DNA of 29,023 nucleotides, from assembly GCA_002329075.1 (NCBI GenBank), contig DCXR01000023.1:27084-56106 (forward strand), given 5' to 3'. Position numbers and translations under genes: made by a program. The number at the start of each line of letters is the position of its first letter. Positions within the stretch are counted from its first letter, which is position 1. This document shows positions 15,384 through 23,210 of this stretch, piece after piece. Under the pieces are notes generated by a model. That model made no database searches. It saw only the letters and a list, made by a program, of their open reading frames with translations, and was not told the DNA's origin. This DNA is from Candidatus Neomicrothrix sp. UBA2131 (GTDB lineage: Bacteria; Actinomycetota; Acidimicrobiia; Acidimicrobiales; MedAcidi-G1).

Positions 15384-15389
15384 ACGGTA
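15384..15389 (-). promoter_or_regulatory. -10 hexamer of the aminotransferase operon (leaderless type)
   Basis: TACCGT on the minus strand, 7 bases before the ATG at 15376, with no Shine-Dalgarno. It would drive the aminotransferase, amidase and prenyl synthase genes as one leaderless transcript. Confidence 0.5.
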
Positions 15390-15425
15390 GCCGGGGATGC
15401 CGGTTCGAGCGCTTGCCTCGGGCGC

Positions 15426-17150
15426 TCAGGCCGTCGGCGTACCGATCAGCGTCTCGCGCAGCTCCCGCTTCACGAACTTTCCGTTGGCGTTCCGGGGCAG
15501 GGCCTCGTCCACGAACCACACATGCCGGGGCACCTTGAACGAGGCGATGAGACCCGCCACGTGTGCCCGCAGGTCGTCGGCGTCGAGTGTCTGGCCGGGT
15601 AGCAGCAGGATCGCCACCCCGACGGCCTCGCCCAGGCGCTCGTCCGGGACCGCGAACACGGCCGCCTCGGCAATGGCCGGGTGCTCGTAGATGGCGGCCT
15701 CGACCTCGGCCGAGTAGACGTTCTCGCCGCCCCGCAGGACCATGTCCTTTGCCCGGTCGACCAGGAACAGGAAGCCGTCGTCGTCGAGGTAGCCGATGTC
15801 GCCGGTGTGGAACCAGCCGTCGGTGAGGATCTCGGCATTGGCCTCCGGCCGGTTGAGGTAGCCCCGGAACACGTTGGCGCCCCGCACCCAGAGTTCCCCT
15901 AGGCCACCCGCCGGCTGGTCGGTACCGTCCTCCGCCACGATCCGGGCCTCCATGACCGGCAGGACCGGACCGGCCGACTCGGGCTTGGCGAGGAAGAAGT
16001 GCGCCGAGTTGATCGTGACGACGCCGTTCACCTCGGTGAGGCCGTATCCGGTGCTGGGCCGGCCCTGGATGCGTTCCTCGATCTTGGTCACCAGGTCGGG
16101 CTGTACGGCGGCGCCCCCTCCGCCGAGGTGCTCGAGGCTCGAGGTGTCGCGCTTGTCGAAGTCGGGGCTGTTGATCAACTCCCGGGCCATCGTGGGCACG
16201 CTGCTCATCGACGAACAACGCTCGCGTTCGATGAGCTCGAGGGCCCGCTCCGGGTTCCACCGGTGCATCAGCACCAGGCGCCCGCCGCCGGCGGTGATCG
16301 GATGCAGGCAGCAGTTGCAACCCGTGACGTGGAACAGCGGCACCGGCAGCAGCGAACCGGGGTTCGATTCGCCCTGCACCTTGTCCGACCCGGGGGGCAC
16401 CTCGCCGGCGGCAACGGCCTTCTCCTGGGCAGCGCCCGCCATGGACTGCCAAAAGGCCAGGTTCAACAGGTTCGAGACCGCTCCCCGGTGGGTGAGCACT
16501 GCGCCCTTCGGGTGGCCGGTGGTGCCCGACGTGTAGAAGATGCAGACGTCGTCCTCAGGATCGATGGCAGGAGGCTCGGGCGGCTCACCGGCCGCCGCCA
16601 GGGCGTCGTCCCAGTGGACGGCGTCGTCTGGCAGGTCGCCCTCGGTGCGCACGGCCACCACGTGGAGGCGGCGCTCCTCGCGCAGGACATCGAGGCCCGG
16701 AGCAATCCGCTCGAGGCGCTCCCGGTCGCACAACAGGACGGTGGCCTCACAGTCGGCGAGCCCGAACTCCATCTCGGGCCGGGTCCACCAGGCGTTCATG
16801 CCGACAACGGCCGCCCCGACCTTGACCGTGGCCCAGTAGCCGATCACCCATTCGGGATAGTTCCGCATGGCGATCGCCACCCGGTCGCCGTACCCGATTC
16901 CGACAGAAGCGAGATGGGCGCAGAGGGCATCGACGAGGCTGTGGGCCTCCGTGTAGCTGAGGCGTTCGTCCTCGTAGACGATGTAGTCCTTGTCGCCGTG
17001 GGCCACTGAGCCAGCCCAGAGCAGCGCCATGCTGGGTGGGGCGCCGTCATAGGCACGCGTCGGCACGCCCCGGATGTCGACAACCGACCAGGCGAACGGT
17101 GCGCCCGGGGCCGTCATCTCGTCCCACGCCTCGCGATAGTGCCGATCCAA
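15426..17150 (-). CDS. Acyl-CoA synthetase (AMP-forming), second copy
   Basis: A 574-residue adenylate-forming CoA ligase. Motifs in order: CIFYTSGTTGHPKGAVLTH near residues 213-231, GYGLTEVNGVVTINS (A5) near 370, GWFHTGDIGYLDDDGF (A7), DRAKDMVLRGGENVYSAEVE (A8) and PRNANGKFVKREL (A10) near the end. It is 55 residues longer than the synthetase at 8613, with an N-terminal extension and an insertion around residues 245-275, so the two are diverged paralogues rather than a recent duplication. The start is uncertain: TTG at 17150 has a GGGGGA 9 bases upstream, and the first in-frame ATG is at residue 12. It is divergent from the MaoC gene. The acid substrate is unknown. Confidence 0.87.
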   Translation of the reverse strand: MDRHYREAWDEMTAPGAPFAWSVVDIRGVPTRAYDGAPPSMALLWAGSVAHGDKDYIVYEDERLSYTEAHSLVDALCAHLASVGIGYGDRVAIAMRNYPEWVIGYWATVKVGAAVVGMNAWWTRPEMEFGLADCEATVLLCDRERLERIAPGLDVLREERRLHVVAVRTEGDLPDDAVHWDDALAAAGEPPEPPAIDPEDDVCIFYTSGTTGHPKGAVLTHRGAVSNLLNLAFWQSMAGAAQEKAVAAGEVPPGSDKVQGESNPGSLLPVPLFHVTGCNCCLHPITAGGGRLVLMHRWNPERALELIERERCSSMSSVPTMARELINSPDFDKRDTSSLEHLGGGGAAVQPDLVTKIEERIQGRPSTGYGLTEVNGVVTINSAHFFLAKPESAGPVLPVMEARIVAEDGTDQPAGGLGELWVRGANVFRGYLNRPEANAEILTDGWFHTGDIGYLDDDGFLFLVDRAKDMVLRGGENVYSAEVEAAIYEHPAIAEAAVFAVPDERLGEAVGVAILLLPGQTLDADDLRAHVAGLIASFKVPRHVWFVDEALPRNANGKFVKRELRETLIGTPTA

Positions 17151-17254
17151 CTTGTCGCATCCCCCGTCTCGCTGTTACCGGCGTCGCCACCGGCGACGGC
17201 CCGTGACCCTAGACAACCGGCCACGTTGGCCCGGCATCCGCTCAACGGCCACCG

Positions 17255-17280
17255 TATACAGCACACATGACACTGGGAGG
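17255..17280 (+). promoter_or_regulatory. Promoter and ribosome binding site at the MaoC gene
   Basis: TATACA (17255-17260) is a good -10 element 6 bases before an ATG at 17267. GGGAGG (17275-17280) lies 7 bases before an in-frame TTG at 17288. If transcription starts near 17267, the transcript could be read either from the leaderless ATG or from the TTG with a strong Shine-Dalgarno. Confidence 0.45.
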
Positions 17281-17752
17281 AACGCATTTGGACGAAATCG
17301 CCTTCGATGACATCGACGGACTGAACGCCAGTGCCGGCGACGACTGGAGCGGCTGGGGACCCGAGATCGAGGTGACCCAGGAGATGGTGAACGGGTTCGC
17401 CGACCTCACTGACGACCACCAGTGGATCCACGTCGACGTCGAACGGGCCACCGCCGGCCCGTTCGGCGGACCGATCGCCCACGGGTTCCTCACGCTCAGC
17501 CTCCTGCCGAGCCTCAACAAGACCGGCGACGTGCGGATCACAGGCCACCAGAACGCGATCAACTACGGCGCCGACGGCCTGCGGTTCCTCGCACCGGTGC
17601 CGTCAGGATCCACCGTGCACGCCCGCAACCGGCTCAGGGAAGCCCGGCAGCACAAGAAGGGAACCCTCGTGGCCACCCAGGTGGCGATCCACGTCATCGA
17701 CAACGAGGCGCCGTCCGTCCTCTATGACGCCCTGGTGCTCTACCAGGGGTGA
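17267..17752 (+). CDS. MaoC-like (R)-specific enoyl-CoA hydratase
   Basis: A 161-residue hot-dog-fold protein. The hydratase motif D50-HQWI-H55 places the catalytic Asp and His with the family spacing, followed by GPFGGPIAHGFLTLSLL (64-80). Members hydrate trans-2-enoyl-CoA to (R)-3-hydroxyacyl-CoA. Length fits a single-domain, dimeric enzyme. Two starts are possible: ATG 17267, right after a -10-like TATACA, or TTG 17288 with a strong GGGAGG, which would remove seven residues and begin MDEIAFDDIDGL, closer to typical family N-termini. It is divergent from an acyl-CoA synthetase and convergent with an SDR, so a small activation, hydration and oxidation set is plausible. Confidence 0.87.
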   Translation: MTLGGTHLDEIAFDDIDGLNASAGDDWSGWGPEIEVTQEMVNGFADLTDDHQWIHVDVERATAGPFGGPIAHGFLTLSLLPSLNKTGDVRITGHQNAINYGADGLRFLAPVPSGSTVHARNRLREARQHKKGTLVATQVAIHVIDNEAPSVLYDALVLYQG

Positions 17753-17776
17753 CTCCGGAGCGCCCGGGCGGCCGGG

Positions 17777-18571
17777 TCAGTTGTTCTTGATCGTCATACC
17801 GCCGTCGACCAGGAGCGCGTGGCCGGTGATGTAGGACGACGCCGGAAGCGCCAGGTGGAGGATGCCGTGGGCAATCTCCTCCGGCTCTCCATAGCGGCGG
17901 ACCGGCACCGCGCGACGTGCGAACTTGACCTTCATCTCCTCGGGAATCGCCGACGTGATGCCTGTGTGGATCGGTCCGGGACACACGGCGTTGACGGTGA
18001 TGCCACTCTCGCCCAGTTCGACGGCCAGAGACCGGGTGAGCCCGATTACGCCGTGCTTGGCGGCGGTGTAGGCGGCCATGTTGGCCGAACCGCCAACGCC
18101 CTCCGTCGAGGAGATGTTCACGATGCGTCCGGCCGCCGCCTGCCGGAGGTGCGGTAACGCCGCCCGGATCGTGCGCGTCAGCGAGGTGAGCAACAGGTCG
18201 ATGCCGAGGTCCCAGGTCTCCTCGAAGTCATCGTGGTCGATGGGGTGCCCTGCCGCCGCACCGGCGTTGTTGACCAGCACGTCGAGGACCCCGCCCCAGG
18301 CCGCCACTTCGGTGACCACCTCCTGCACAGCCGCAGCGTCGGTCACGTCCAGCGCCCACGCCCGGGCATCGCCACCTGTAGCCGTGACCTCCGCCGCCAC
18401 GTCGTCCGCCGAAGCAGCGTCCAGGTCCGTAACCGCCACCCGTGCCCCCTCGTCGGCGAAGAGGTGTGCCGTGGCCCTCCCGATGCCCGACCCGGCGCCG
18501 GTGACGAGCACCACGTGGCCCTCGACGGACCTGCTCAACGAGGAGAGTCGCCTTCCCACTTCGCCTGTCAT
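17777..18571 (-). CDS. Short-chain dehydrogenase/reductase, SDR family
   Basis: A 264-residue classical SDR. Cofactor motif TGAGSGIG (24-31), D49 after the second strand (VTDLD) favouring NAD+, NNAG (101-104), S154/S155, Y168 and K172 (YTAAK). The C-terminal YITGHALLVDGGMT is standard. The ATG at 18571 gives the normal length; a GAGACT hexamer lies six bases upstream, while the longer frame upstream adds 13 unlikely residues. It converges with the MaoC gene (24 bases apart) and diverges from the amidohydrolase gene. An NAD-dependent oxidation of a hydroxyacyl-CoA or similar alcohol would fit the context, but the substrate is not determinable. Confidence 0.85.
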   Translation of the reverse strand: MTGEVGRRLSSLSRSVEGHVVLVTGAGSGIGRATAHLFADEGARVAVTDLDAASADDVAAEVTATGGDARAWALDVTDAAAVQEVVTEVAAWGGVLDVLVNNAGAAAGHPIDHDDFEETWDLGIDLLLTSLTRTIRAALPHLRQAAAGRIVNISSTEGVGGSANMAAYTAAKHGVIGLTRSLAVELGESGITVNAVCPGPIHTGITSAIPEEMKVKFARRAVPVRRYGEPEEIAHGILHLALPASSYITGHALLVDGGMTIKNN

Positions 18572-18621
18572 GGTCCGAGTCTCGCACCACGGGTTGGCGG
18601 ACAGCCTCACCGGGCCGGAAG

Positions 18622-19554
18622 ATGAGCACCGTGAGCATGCCGACCGGTCCCGACAGCATCCCCGCCATCGACACCATGATGGGCACCAAGGCCGGGCCCG
18701 GCGCCCGCAAGATCTACAAGGACCTCATGGCCCTCAAGGACGACGAGTCCAGGGAGATGGTCTTCCCCGCCCAGTACATGTTCAAGGACGTGCCGTATTC
18801 GCCGGATGCACGAGGGGCCGAGAACGACGACAACGAAACGACCGAGCCACCGATACCAGAAGGCGCCGACCTGCTGCTGCCGGCCATGGACCGCCACAAC
18901 GTCGAGTACGCCCTGCTCGGCGTGGGCCCCAGCGGATCTACCGCCCGCTCACTCATCGCCGAGCACCCCGACCGGTTCCTGCCCTCCTTCGACCCCGACC
19001 CCAACGATGTGATGGGGTCGATTCGCAGGATCCGGACCCTCCACGACGAGTTGGGGCTCCGGGCCGTCTCGTTCTTCCCGTCGGGTGGCAACCCGCAGGT
19101 GCCGATCGACGATCCCAAGATGTACGCCCTCTACGCCGTGTGCTGTGAACTCGACCTGCCGGTCTTCTGCTGTGCCGGCGTCCCCGGTCCCCGCCTGCCC
19201 TTCGCCCCCCAGCGGGTCGAACTCATCGACCGGGTCATGTACGACTTCCCCGACCTCACGTTCGTGACCCGCCACGGGTGCGAGCCCTGGGAGGACCTCA
19301 TCGTCAAGTTGATGCTGAAGTGGCCCAACCTCTACTACTCGACCTCGGCCTTCTCGCCGAAGTACTACCCGAAGGCGATCATCGACTACGCCAACACCCG
19401 GGGCGCCGACAAGGTCATCTACGCCGGCTACTTCCCGATGGGCCTCTCCCTGGACCGGACCTTCGCCGAGTTGGCCGACGTGCCCTTCGATGACGATGTG
19501 TGGTCCAGGTTCCTGCGGGGCAACGCGGCCCGCGTGCTCAAGCTGGACGAGTGA
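18622..19554 (+). CDS. Amidohydrolase-2 family protein with altered metal site
   Basis: A 310-residue TIM-barrel protein related to amidohydrolase family 2 (ACMSD-like decarboxylases and hydrolases). The C-terminal half shows the family pattern: RHGCEPWEDL with H218, NLYYSTSAFSPKYYP, and the terminal RGNAARVLKLDE. Two metal-site positions look lost: the N-terminal HxH, expected just after the first strand, reads DTMM (17-20), and the usual GSDYP reads AGYFP (268-272), with no Asp. Whether it is catalytic is therefore doubtful. An alternative start is the ATG at 18637. Its TGA overlaps the GTG of the methyltransferase gene (GTGA), so the two are translationally coupled and probably functionally linked. 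Confidence 0.72.
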   Translation: MSTVSMPTGPDSIPAIDTMMGTKAGPGARKIYKDLMALKDDESREMVFPAQYMFKDVPYSPDARGAENDDNETTEPPIPEGADLLLPAMDRHNVEYALLGVGPSGSTARSLIAEHPDRFLPSFDPDPNDVMGSIRRIRTLHDELGLRAVSFFPSGGNPQVPIDDPKMYALYAVCCELDLPVFCCAGVPGPRLPFAPQRVELIDRVMYDFPDLTFVTRHGCEPWEDLIVKLMLKWPNLYYSTSAFSPKYYPKAIIDYANTRGADKVIYAGYFPMGLSLDRTFAELADVPFDDDVWSRFLRGNAARVLKLDE

Positions 19555-20195
19555 TCCCCGACGGCCCGACCGAGTTGCCCGACTGGGCGGTCAGCCAACG
19601 GGGACACCTCCAGGCGTCGGTCGTCGGCCGGTTCGGGGTCAATCCGCCCTGGTGCGAGCCGGTGGGCCGCATCCGGTTCTCGATCGACCCGGGGCCCACC
19701 TTCGGCCACGGCGGCCACCCCTCCACGGTCCTGGTGCTGGCCGAGATCGACCGGCTCGAACCGGAGGGGCTATCGGTGCTCGATGTCGGCTGCGGCTCCG
19801 GCGTCCTGGCGATCGCCGCCGCACTCGTCGGCGCCGACCCGGTGATCGCCATTGACACCGACCCGGACGCCGTGGCCTGGGCGCGCTACAACGCATCAGC
19901 CAACAGCGTGGACATCGACATCTCGACGACGCCCGTTGTTGAACTGGAAGGCCCGTTCGACCTGGTCCTGGCAAACGTCCTCCCCTCTGTGCACGAGGCG
20001 ATCGCCCAGGACGTGCTGCGGCTGGTTTCCCGATCAGGGGGAACCCTCGTGCTCAGCGGCATCCCCGAAGAACGTGCCGACGAGGTAGCGGGGCTCTATC
20101 TCGAGGTCGGACCGGTCTCGCTCATCGCCGAACACCGAACGAAGTTCGAAGACTGGACGGCAATCACCTGCACGAGGACCTCGGCCTCCTCGTAG
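19551..20195 (+). CDS. PrmA-like (ribosomal protein L11 methyltransferase-like) SAM methyltransferase, short form
   Basis: A 214-residue class I methyltransferase. DPGPTFGHGGHPST (46-59) corresponds to the PrmA motif DPGxAFGTGxHxTT. VLDVGCGSG (76-84) binds SAM, and VLANVLPSV (139-147) corresponds to the catalytic NILA-type segment. Bacterial PrmA is about 290 residues, with an N-terminal L11-recognition domain; here only about 40 residues precede the catalytic domain, so L11 is probably not the target. A small protein (ETFB-like lysine methyltransferase type) or small-molecule substrate is possible. It starts with a GTG overlapping the amidohydrolase stop and converges with the CoA-transferase gene 13 bases away. 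Confidence 0.75.
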   Translation: MIPDGPTELPDWAVSQRGHLQASVVGRFGVNPPWCEPVGRIRFSIDPGPTFGHGGHPSTVLVLAEIDRLEPEGLSVLDVGCGSGVLAIAAALVGADPVIAIDTDPDAVAWARYNASANSVDIDISTTPVVELEGPFDLVLANVLPSVHEAIAQDVLRLVSRSGGTLVLSGIPEERADEVAGLYLEVGPVSLIAEHRTKFEDWTAITCTRTSASS

Positions 20196-20208
20196 CCTCG
20201 ACCGCTTC

Positions 20209-21444
20209 TCAGCCACCCGATCCGATGATGCCCCTCGATCGCAGGTCGGCGATGCGGTCGGCGTCGTAGCCCAGGTCCGCAAGCACCTCATCGGTCTGCT
20301 CACCGACCTCCGGTGCCATCGTCGGCGTAGGCGGAAGTTCACCCTCGACGTAGACGGGTAGCGGCAGTTGCTCGGCGCCCACGTCGTCGATGCCGTAGAA
20401 CGGCAGTCGGTGGCGGAACTGCGGGTCGTCGGCGACCGTCTGCGGCGTGTTGACCGGGGCGATCGGCACGTTGACCGCGTCGGCAAGGTCCAACCATCCG
20501 GCACAGGTCTTCGTGCGGAAGATGTCGCGCAGTTCGGCCTGGAGTTCGGTGTTGTTGCGGGCGTGGTCGGCGTAGGTGGAGCCGGGCCATCGCTCGAACA
20601 GGTCCATGCGGTCGACGCCGCCGCAGAAGTTCTTCCAGAAGGCCTGCTCGGACGCCATGAACAGCACGTGGCCGTCGGCTGCCTCGTAGACCTGGTAGCG
20701 GACCCCCTCCCACATGCCGGCCAGGCCGGGAGCGCGCCGTTCGTAGTCGTCGGAGGGGTTGCCGGTGACCACGTCATCGGGACGCTCATAGGCCCGATAG
20801 GTCTCGATGCGATACCAGTCCATGTAGGCAGCCGCGTCTGACTGCGCCACCTCGATGGTCACACCCTCGCCGGTCTCACGGGCACGGATCACCGCCGCCA
20901 GGATGCCGAGCGCCCCGATCATCGGACCCACGTTGATGCCGACGTTGGGCAGTGTCGGGATGCGGGTGAAGCCCTCGTCGTCGACCGTCGGCTCGACCAG
21001 CCCCGCCCAGGTGTCGTAGGCGATGCCGTGGCTCGGCATGTCCCGGTAGGGGCCGGTCGCCCCGTAGCCCGAGATCGTGCAGAAGACCAGCTGCGGGTTG
21101 ACGGCCCGCAGGTCGTCGACGCCGAGCCCGAGCCTCGCCAGGGACCCGGGCCGCATCGCCTCGACGACGACGTCGGCACCCCGGACCAGGTCCTTGTAGA
21201 CCTCGACACCCTCGTCGGACTTGAGGTCGACGGCGATGCTGCGCTTCCCACGGTGCGTGTGCAGGTGCAACAGCGACGTGCCCTCCACGATCGGCCAGGT
21301 CATCTGGCGGATGTAGTCACCCTTCGGTGGCTCGACCTTGACGACGTCAGCGCCCAGGTCGGCAAGGAACGTGGCCACGAGTCCGGGCCCCAGCAGCGAG
21401 CTCTCGACCACGCGTAGGCCCTGCAACGGACGGCTCTCGCTCAC
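20209..21444 (-). CDS. CoA transferase, CaiB/BaiF (class III) family
   Basis: A 411-residue enzyme that moves CoA between carboxylic acids. The N-terminal LQGLRVVESS...GPGLVATFLADLGADVVKVEPPKGD (8-43) is the family signature, and D144 in HGIAYDTWAGL is the expected catalytic Asp that forms the mixed anhydride. The middle insertion and interlocked dimer layout (about 200-330) are of normal length. The GTG at 21444 is preceded by AAGAAT and a C-run; the 30-residue upstream extension is Arg/Gly-rich and unlikely to be coding. Substrates are unknown. Together with two acyl-CoA synthetases, MaoC and SDRs it points to breakdown of unusual acids. Confidence 0.87.
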   Translation of the reverse strand: MSESRPLQGLRVVESSLLGPGLVATFLADLGADVVKVEPPKGDYIRQMTWPIVEGTSLLHLHTHRGKRSIAVDLKSDEGVEVYKDLVRGADVVVEAMRPGSLARLGLGVDDLRAVNPQLVFCTISGYGATGPYRDMPSHGIAYDTWAGLVEPTVDDEGFTRIPTLPNVGINVGPMIGALGILAAVIRARETGEGVTIEVAQSDAAAYMDWYRIETYRAYERPDDVVTGNPSDDYERRAPGLAGMWEGVRYQVYEAADGHVLFMASEQAFWKNFCGGVDRMDLFERWPGSTYADHARNNTELQAELRDIFRTKTCAGWLDLADAVNVPIAPVNTPQTVADDPQFRHRLPFYGIDDVGAEQLPLPVYVEGELPPTPTMAPEVGEQTDEVLADLGYDADRIADLRSRGIIGSGG

Positions 21445-21540
21445 GGGGGGATTCTTCCGTCGGTACGGACCCTCTTCCAACCCCTGACCCGAACTGCGTC
21501 GAAATCCCGAGCGGGTGGCCCCGGCGCGTGCCACACTCCG

Positions 21541-21577
21541 GGCGGGATCACGGGTTGAGGCTCCCGACGATCCCGCC
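21541..21577. other. Inverted repeat / hairpin in a divergent intergenic region
   Basis: GGCGGGATC (21541-21549) pairs with GATCCCGCC (21569-21577). Inside, CGGG (21551-21554) pairs with CCCG (21563-21566), leaving an 8-base loop and a one- and two-base bulge. It lies in the 272-base gap between the divergent CoA-transferase and carboxylesterase genes, with no T-run on either side, so it is not an ordinary terminator. A TACCGT hexamer (21593-21598) follows. It could be an operator or an RNA structure. Confidence 0.5.
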
Positions 21578-21716
21578 GGAGGTGGCCCCGGCTACCGTTC
21601 AGGCATCCGCCGGGAGCCCGAACGAGGAACATGCCGATGTCGCCCAACATCCAGCCCACCGTTGCATGGACGCCAACGGGTCGCCGTCCGGCCCCATTCG
21701 ACATGGAGCCGACACC

Positions 21717-23210
21717 GTGAACGATGAGGGGCCCCTGGCGCAGACGGCCTGCGGGACGGTCCGCGGGCGTCATCGCCGGGGTGTCCAACTCTTCGCAGGC
21801 ATCCCCTATGCCGAGCCACCCGTCGGCGATCGACGCTTCGCACCTCCGACACCCCACGATTCATGGGACGGCACCCGGGACGCCCTCCGCTTCGGCAAGG
21901 CCGCACCGCAGCTCCCCGGGGAGGGTCTCACCAACCGGGTACTCCTCGCCTGGGACGAGGACTGCCTGACCCTAAACGTGGTGACGCCGGCGGCCGACGA
22001 CGCCCGACGCCCCGTCTACGTGTGGATCCACGGTGGTGCCTACCAGCACGGCCAGGGTGCGACCCCCTGGTACGACGGCACCTCGTTCGCCATCAGGGGA
22101 GACATCGTCGTCGTCACGATCAACTACCGGCTGGGCGCCCTCGGCTTCTGCCACCTCTCGCCGCACCTCGGTGACCGGTTCGCTTCAGCCGGTGTCAACG
22201 GCTTCCTCGACCAGCTCGCCGCCCTGGGATGGGTCCGGGACAACATCGCGGCGTTCGGCGGCGACCCGGACCGGGTCACCGTCGGTGGCGAGTCGGCGGG
22301 CGCCTTCAGCGTCTGCAACGTGCTGGCCTCACCCCACGCCGCCGGACTCGTCCACCGGGCCATCGCCCAGAGCGGTGCCGCCCACAACACCCACGATCCC
22401 GAGTCCGGCAAGGAGATCTCGGCACAGTTCCTCGCCGCCCTCGGCGAGCCCAATGCCGCAGAACTGCTCGAGATCGGCGCCGACCGGATCCTCGAGGCCC
22501 AGCAGCAGGTGATCGTCGAACGCAGCACCCGTCCGTCACATGGCCCAGAGCCCTTCTACCCGGTCTGGGGCCACGAGGCCCTGCCCCGGGCACCCCACGA
22601 ACTGATCGCCGAGGGGGCCGGAAGCGAAGTCGGCCTCCTGACGGGCACCAACGAGGACGAGATGGCCCTCTGGGGCGTGACCGGCCTCAGCGAGGACAGG
22701 GTCCACCGCTACACCGCCCGGATGTCACCCGATGCCGATGCCGTGCTGGCCTGCTACCGGCAGCGGCTCTCCGACGTGGAAGCCGGCTGGGTGGCCTGCG
22801 CCATCGCCACGGACCGGGTTTTTCGTGTACCGGCCATACGCCTGGCCGAGAACCGCCATGCCAACGGTGCCGCGACGTGGATGTACCGCTTCTCGTGGGA
22901 CTCCCGGGCGTTCGAGGGACAGTTCGGCGCCGCCCACGCCCTCGAGATCCCGTTCACGTTCAACACCCTCGACGGTCCGGGTACCGACGTGTTCCTCGGC
23001 GAGGGCCCCCGCCCCGGCGCCCTCGCCGAGACCATGCACGACTCGTGGATCGCGTTCATCCGTCACGGCGACCCCTCGACCTCCGCCCTCGGCGACTGGC
23101 CGCCCTACGAGCCCGACCGCCGCCTCGTGATGGACCTCGACGACGAGTGCGGCCTGCTCGCCGATCCCGAATCGGACGAACGGGAGATCTGGGAGAGCGT
23201 GGTCCCGTGA
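21717..23210 (+). CDS. Type B carboxylesterase
   Basis: A 497-residue alpha/beta-hydrolase of the carboxylesterase/lipase type B family. The N-terminus FAGIPYAEPPVGDRRF (26-41) and EDCLTLNVVTP (81-91) are family motifs. The oxyanion hole is HGG (105-107), the nucleophile S193 in GGESAGA, the acid probably E313 (TNEDEM), and the base H407 in FGAAHALEIPF. No signal peptide is visible, so it is cytoplasmic. The GTG at 21717 has GGAG 8 bases upstream; an in-frame ATG at 21666 would add 17 residues without such a site. Its stop overlaps the epimerase GTG as GTGA. It could release an acid from an ester for the nearby CoA ligases. Confidence 0.9.
   Translation: MNDEGPLAQTACGTVRGRHRRGVQLFAGIPYAEPPVGDRRFAPPTPHDSWDGTRDALRFGKAAPQLPGEGLTNRVLLAWDEDCLTLNVVTPAADDARRPVYVWIHGGAYQHGQGATPWYDGTSFAIRGDIVVVTINYRLGALGFCHLSPHLGDRFASAGVNGFLDQLAALGWVRDNIAAFGGDPDRVTVGGESAGAFSVCNVLASPHAAGLVHRAIAQSGAAHNTHDPESGKEISAQFLAALGEPNAAELLEIGADRILEAQQQVIVERSTRPSHGPEPFYPVWGHEALPRAPHELIAEGAGSEVGLLTGTNEDEMALWGVTGLSEDRVHRYTARMSPDADAVLACYRQRLSDVEAGWVACAIATDRVFRVPAIRLAENRHANGAATWMYRFSWDSRAFEGQFGAAHALEIPFTFNTLDGPGTDVFLGEGPRPGALAETMHDSWIAFIRHGDPSTSALGDWPPYEPDRRLVMDLDDECGLLADPESDEREIWESVVP

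Noticed and set aside
8613..17150. The two acyl-CoA synthetases as a recent tandem duplication
   Set aside because: They differ in length by 55 residues and in most residues outside core motifs, and lie several kilobases apart among unrelated genes.
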